Made by a program: the position numbers and the translations under genes. Source: an uncultured Acidobacteriaceae bacterium (GTDB lineage Bacteria > Acidobacteriota > Terriglobia > Terriglobales > Acidobacteriaceae). Taken from it: 64,000 nt of DNA. The DNA lies in the NCBI GenBank assembly GCA_903904755.1, contig CAIVDV010000013.1:169347-233346 (forward strand), in the 5' to 3' direction. This document shows positions 62,684-64,000 of the stretch, in pieces (the stretch's first letter is position 1; every line of letters starts with the position of its first letter). Under the pieces are notes generated by a model, which worked only from the letters and a program-made list of their open reading frames with translations, did not search any database and had not been told where the DNA came from.

Positions 62684-62725
62684 GGGGCCCCCACAGACAG
62701 GTCCACGTCTGTGGGGTGGTTCGCC
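62684..62725. repeat. 42-bp hairpin inserted in frame in the RHS gene
   Basis: Stem CCCCACAGAC / GTCTGTGGGG with loop AGGTCCAC, flanked by GGGGC and GGTGGTTCGCC. It aligns end to end with the 42-base insert at 61798..61839 although half of each stem differs. Being 42 bases long it adds exactly 14 codons. Confidence 0.75.
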
Positions 62726-62916
62726 CTTCCGGGTCATACACATACCGGTTGTTGGCATCCTGGGTCACGTTCCCCGCTCCGTCATAGCTCACCAGCGCAC
62801 TGGCCAGCCGATTGTTCCCCGCACTACTCACCGCCGTCGCCGTATACTGCACCCCTACCGCAGCACCCACTGCACACGGCGTCGAAGTAGCGCTGGAAGT
62901 CATCGCATCAACACGC

Positions 62917-63007
62917 AGAAGTCTACATAACCAGGCATGAGACCCGCTATCAAAGCGGGTCTCAAAAAGCTCCTCGAAGCCTGAATCCCATCGAGGAGAT
63001 GACTTCT
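62917..63007. repeat. 91-bp double-hairpin element inside the RHS gene
   Basis: AGAAGTC at one end and GACTTCT at the other enclose two hairpins: TGAGACCCGC / GCGGGTCTCA with a seven-base loop, and CTCCTCGA / TCGAGGAG. It separates two RHS segments that lie in different frames. No other copy is in the window. Confidence 0.6.
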
Positions 63008-63160
63008 AAAATACGCCTCCAGCGTACGGTTGCCAAAGGCGTCGTACGTCCAGCAGCCGTCCTCGGGCTCGGGAGAGGCAAAGGCAAGAACAGGGCCTGC
63101 ATCACCTCCCCCCAACCTTCCGGAACCAGGGACGGCAGGGCACCCGATTGGTCACTGGGC

Positions 63161-63544
63161 TCAGGTTGGGCCGCCCGCCTTAAGCCTACTTCGCTCGCGA
63201 CGATAGATGAATATATACACGAAGGCAGAGCCGAACGACAGGCCAATTACTTGCAACAGGACAAGGATAACTTGCCGAAAAGTCGCACGTCTTTCTCCGC
63301 GAAAGGAGTATATCATCATTCCCGCCCAGAGAAATGCTTGCGAACACATTGTGGCACAGATAGCAGCAAAGATCACGACGAACGTTAAGATGGAAAATCC
63401 CCCTGCAACGAACTGCAAGGACCAATCAGGGTCCCAAAAAATCCCGGCCAAGTCCACACATAGGATGACAAACGTGAGAACAGTGGATACCGAAAACATC
63501 CAATTAGCCCTATCAGAGACTACCCAACTTAATTTCCTCGCCAT
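63161..63544 (-). CDS. small membrane protein, possible immunity protein
   Basis: A 127-residue protein with three membrane spans (FSVSTVLTFVILCVDLAGIF, FSILTFVVIFAAICATMC and VILVLLQVIGLSFGSAFVYIFIY) and a basic C-terminus (RRERSRLKAGG). GAGGTG precedes the chosen ATG at 63544. G+C is clearly lower than in core genes. It lies just upstream of an RHS fragment on the same strand, the usual place of an immunity gene belonging to a preceding RHS tip. No family is recognised, so that role is only inference. Confidence 0.5.
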   Translation of the reverse strand: MARKLSWVVSDRANWMFSVSTVLTFVILCVDLAGIFWDPDWSLQFVAGGFSILTFVVIFAAICATMCSQAFLWAGMMIYSFRGERRATFRQVILVLLQVIGLSFGSAFVYIFIYRRERSRLKAGGPT

Positions 63545-63661
63545 ATTCACCTCGTTCAAAACAAAATTCAGCTGTAAGATTTCAATGCGCCGCACCGCTC
63601 TCTCGGGTTACGCCATTCAAACTAGCTGCACTGATGACGGTTCACCAAAGGATAGATTAAG

Positions 63662-63907
63662 CTAGTTCTGGCTCCGGGGTGTTCTCAATTGAAAGTTCAA
63701 CAAAGGAACTTCTGGCGCATTTGGCGCGTGAATTGCCCCATTGAAGATGTCCCTTGTCCCGCCGACAACGGCAGGTAGGAATGTCTTGAGCGCCTTGAGG
63801 ATTTCTGTGGTGCTAGCCATGACCTCAAAACCAGCCCCAGGGCCTCTGTACAGGGAAGCGCTTAACAGCCCGTGGTGCAAGTAGCTGAATTCCAGAAGTT
63901 CCGGCAT
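63662..63907 (-). CDS. short ORF of unknown function
   Basis: An 81-codon frame (MPELLEFSYLHHGLLSASLYRGPGAGFEVMASTTEILKALKTFLPAVVGG) on the same strand as the RHS fragment, in a region of lower G+C. A later ATG (MASTTEILKALKTFL) is also possible. There is no recognisable domain. It may be a remnant or a small effector-linked protein. The last bases to the window edge (63908-64000) show nothing clear. Confidence 0.3.
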   Translation of the reverse strand: MPELLEFSYLHHGLLSASLYRGPGAGFEVMASTTEILKALKTFLPAVVGGTRDIFNGAIHAPNAPEVPLLNFQLRTPRSQN

Positions 63908-64000
63908 CGGGACTTGATGCGATGATCGTCGCCGTTTGAGTTGAGACCCGTGGGTGTGCGGGGTTCAAGCTTTCAGTGAGGCCGATTCCGGCCGGTAAGC

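Larger units (their letters stand above)
62514..63115 (-). pseudogene. RHS/YD-repeat protein fragment broken by two repeat insertions
   Basis: The minus strand reads DGCWTYDAFGNRT (one frame), then, after about 90 bases of a palindromic insertion, SYDGAGNVTQDANNRYVYDPEGR in a different frame, then 14 codons from a 42-bp hairpin, then SLVGGSGATEYLYDAEGRRVAKGTL. These are typical RHS/YD-repeat core sequences. Because the first insertion shifts the frame, the product is not made whole. It is probably a displaced C-terminal piece of a large polymorphic-toxin gene. Confidence 0.75.

Noticed and set aside
62938-62964. A strong hairpin considered as a transcription terminator
   Set aside because: The T-run is on the wrong side for the minus-strand RHS gene and it lies within coding remnants inside a larger inverted-repeat element, so it is counted as an inserted repeat.

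Overview
The window looks like a chromosomal segment of an acidobacterium, probably class Terriglobia (Acidobacteriaceae-like). The evidence is high G+C with strong C-ending codon preference, diderm LPS genes (waaA, lpxK, a family-9 glycosyltransferase), a proline-rich TonB-like protein, and many secreted or hypothetical proteins next to core genes in short operons. The taxonomic call is inference from style; no rRNA gene is present. I saw no tRNA, rRNA or CRISPR array.

Layout. 0-9.9 kb: mazEF, dnaB, a DUF4440 protein, mnmG, an AIM24-family protein, queD, a decayed ParD/ParE-type pair and a DinG-type helicase. 10-18.6 kb: a Fic protein flanked by TTATTTTCA box clusters, DUF1810, a Phd/PIN pair, der, a methyltransferase/membrane gene pair, trmFO, dinJ-yafQ and a GNAT acetyltransferase. 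19-30 kb: a secreted TPR protein, moeA, a GH140-like glycosidase, a VTT-domain protein, a TonB-like protein, a secreted protein, a MerR/TipAS regulator and acnA. 30.2-32.4 kb: a MITE-like element, a small secreted protein, vapBC and mntA-hepT. 32.4-44.1 kb: a membrane acyltransferase, then valS-nadC-birA-coaX-(unknown)-rRNA m5U methyltransferase and comEC. 44.7-50.4 kb: an LPS cluster on the minus strand (waaA, lpxK, GT9, ICMT-like, DUF3108). 50.4-53.9 kb: repeats and a degraded mobile-element scar with a J-domain-protein-like fragment, a serine-recombinase fragment, a lipoprotein and a MobF/TrwC relaxase tail. 53.9-61.6 kb: rsmD, an M50-like protein that has lost HExxH, an orphan parD, rsmI, a tandem PilZ protein, a rhodanese, a PIN-TRAM protein and an unknown gene. 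61.6-64 kb: an IS3-type transposase remnant, nested palindromic repeats and a broken RHS gene with two small ORFs.

How it works together. The housekeeping content is biased toward tRNA and ribosome maintenance (mnmG, trmFO, valS, der, rsmD, rsmI, rRNA m5U methyltransferase), cofactors (nadC, birA, coaX, moeA, queD) and envelope assembly. Six two-gene toxin-antitoxin loci, one with a nonsense-mutated toxin, plus an orphan antitoxin and a Fic gene sit singly between these blocks.

The most striking feature is a system of short modular palindromes that fills almost every long intergenic space. The modules combine in different orders and sit inside one another. Some are bounded by 14-bp terminal inverted repeats. 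One 42-bp hairpin changes its stem sequence with compensating bases while keeping its loop. Modules have entered coding sequence: in frame in mnmG and an RHS gene, with a frameshift in the RHS gene, and as the source of stop codons for comEC and parD. No mobilising enzyme for them is visible in the window.
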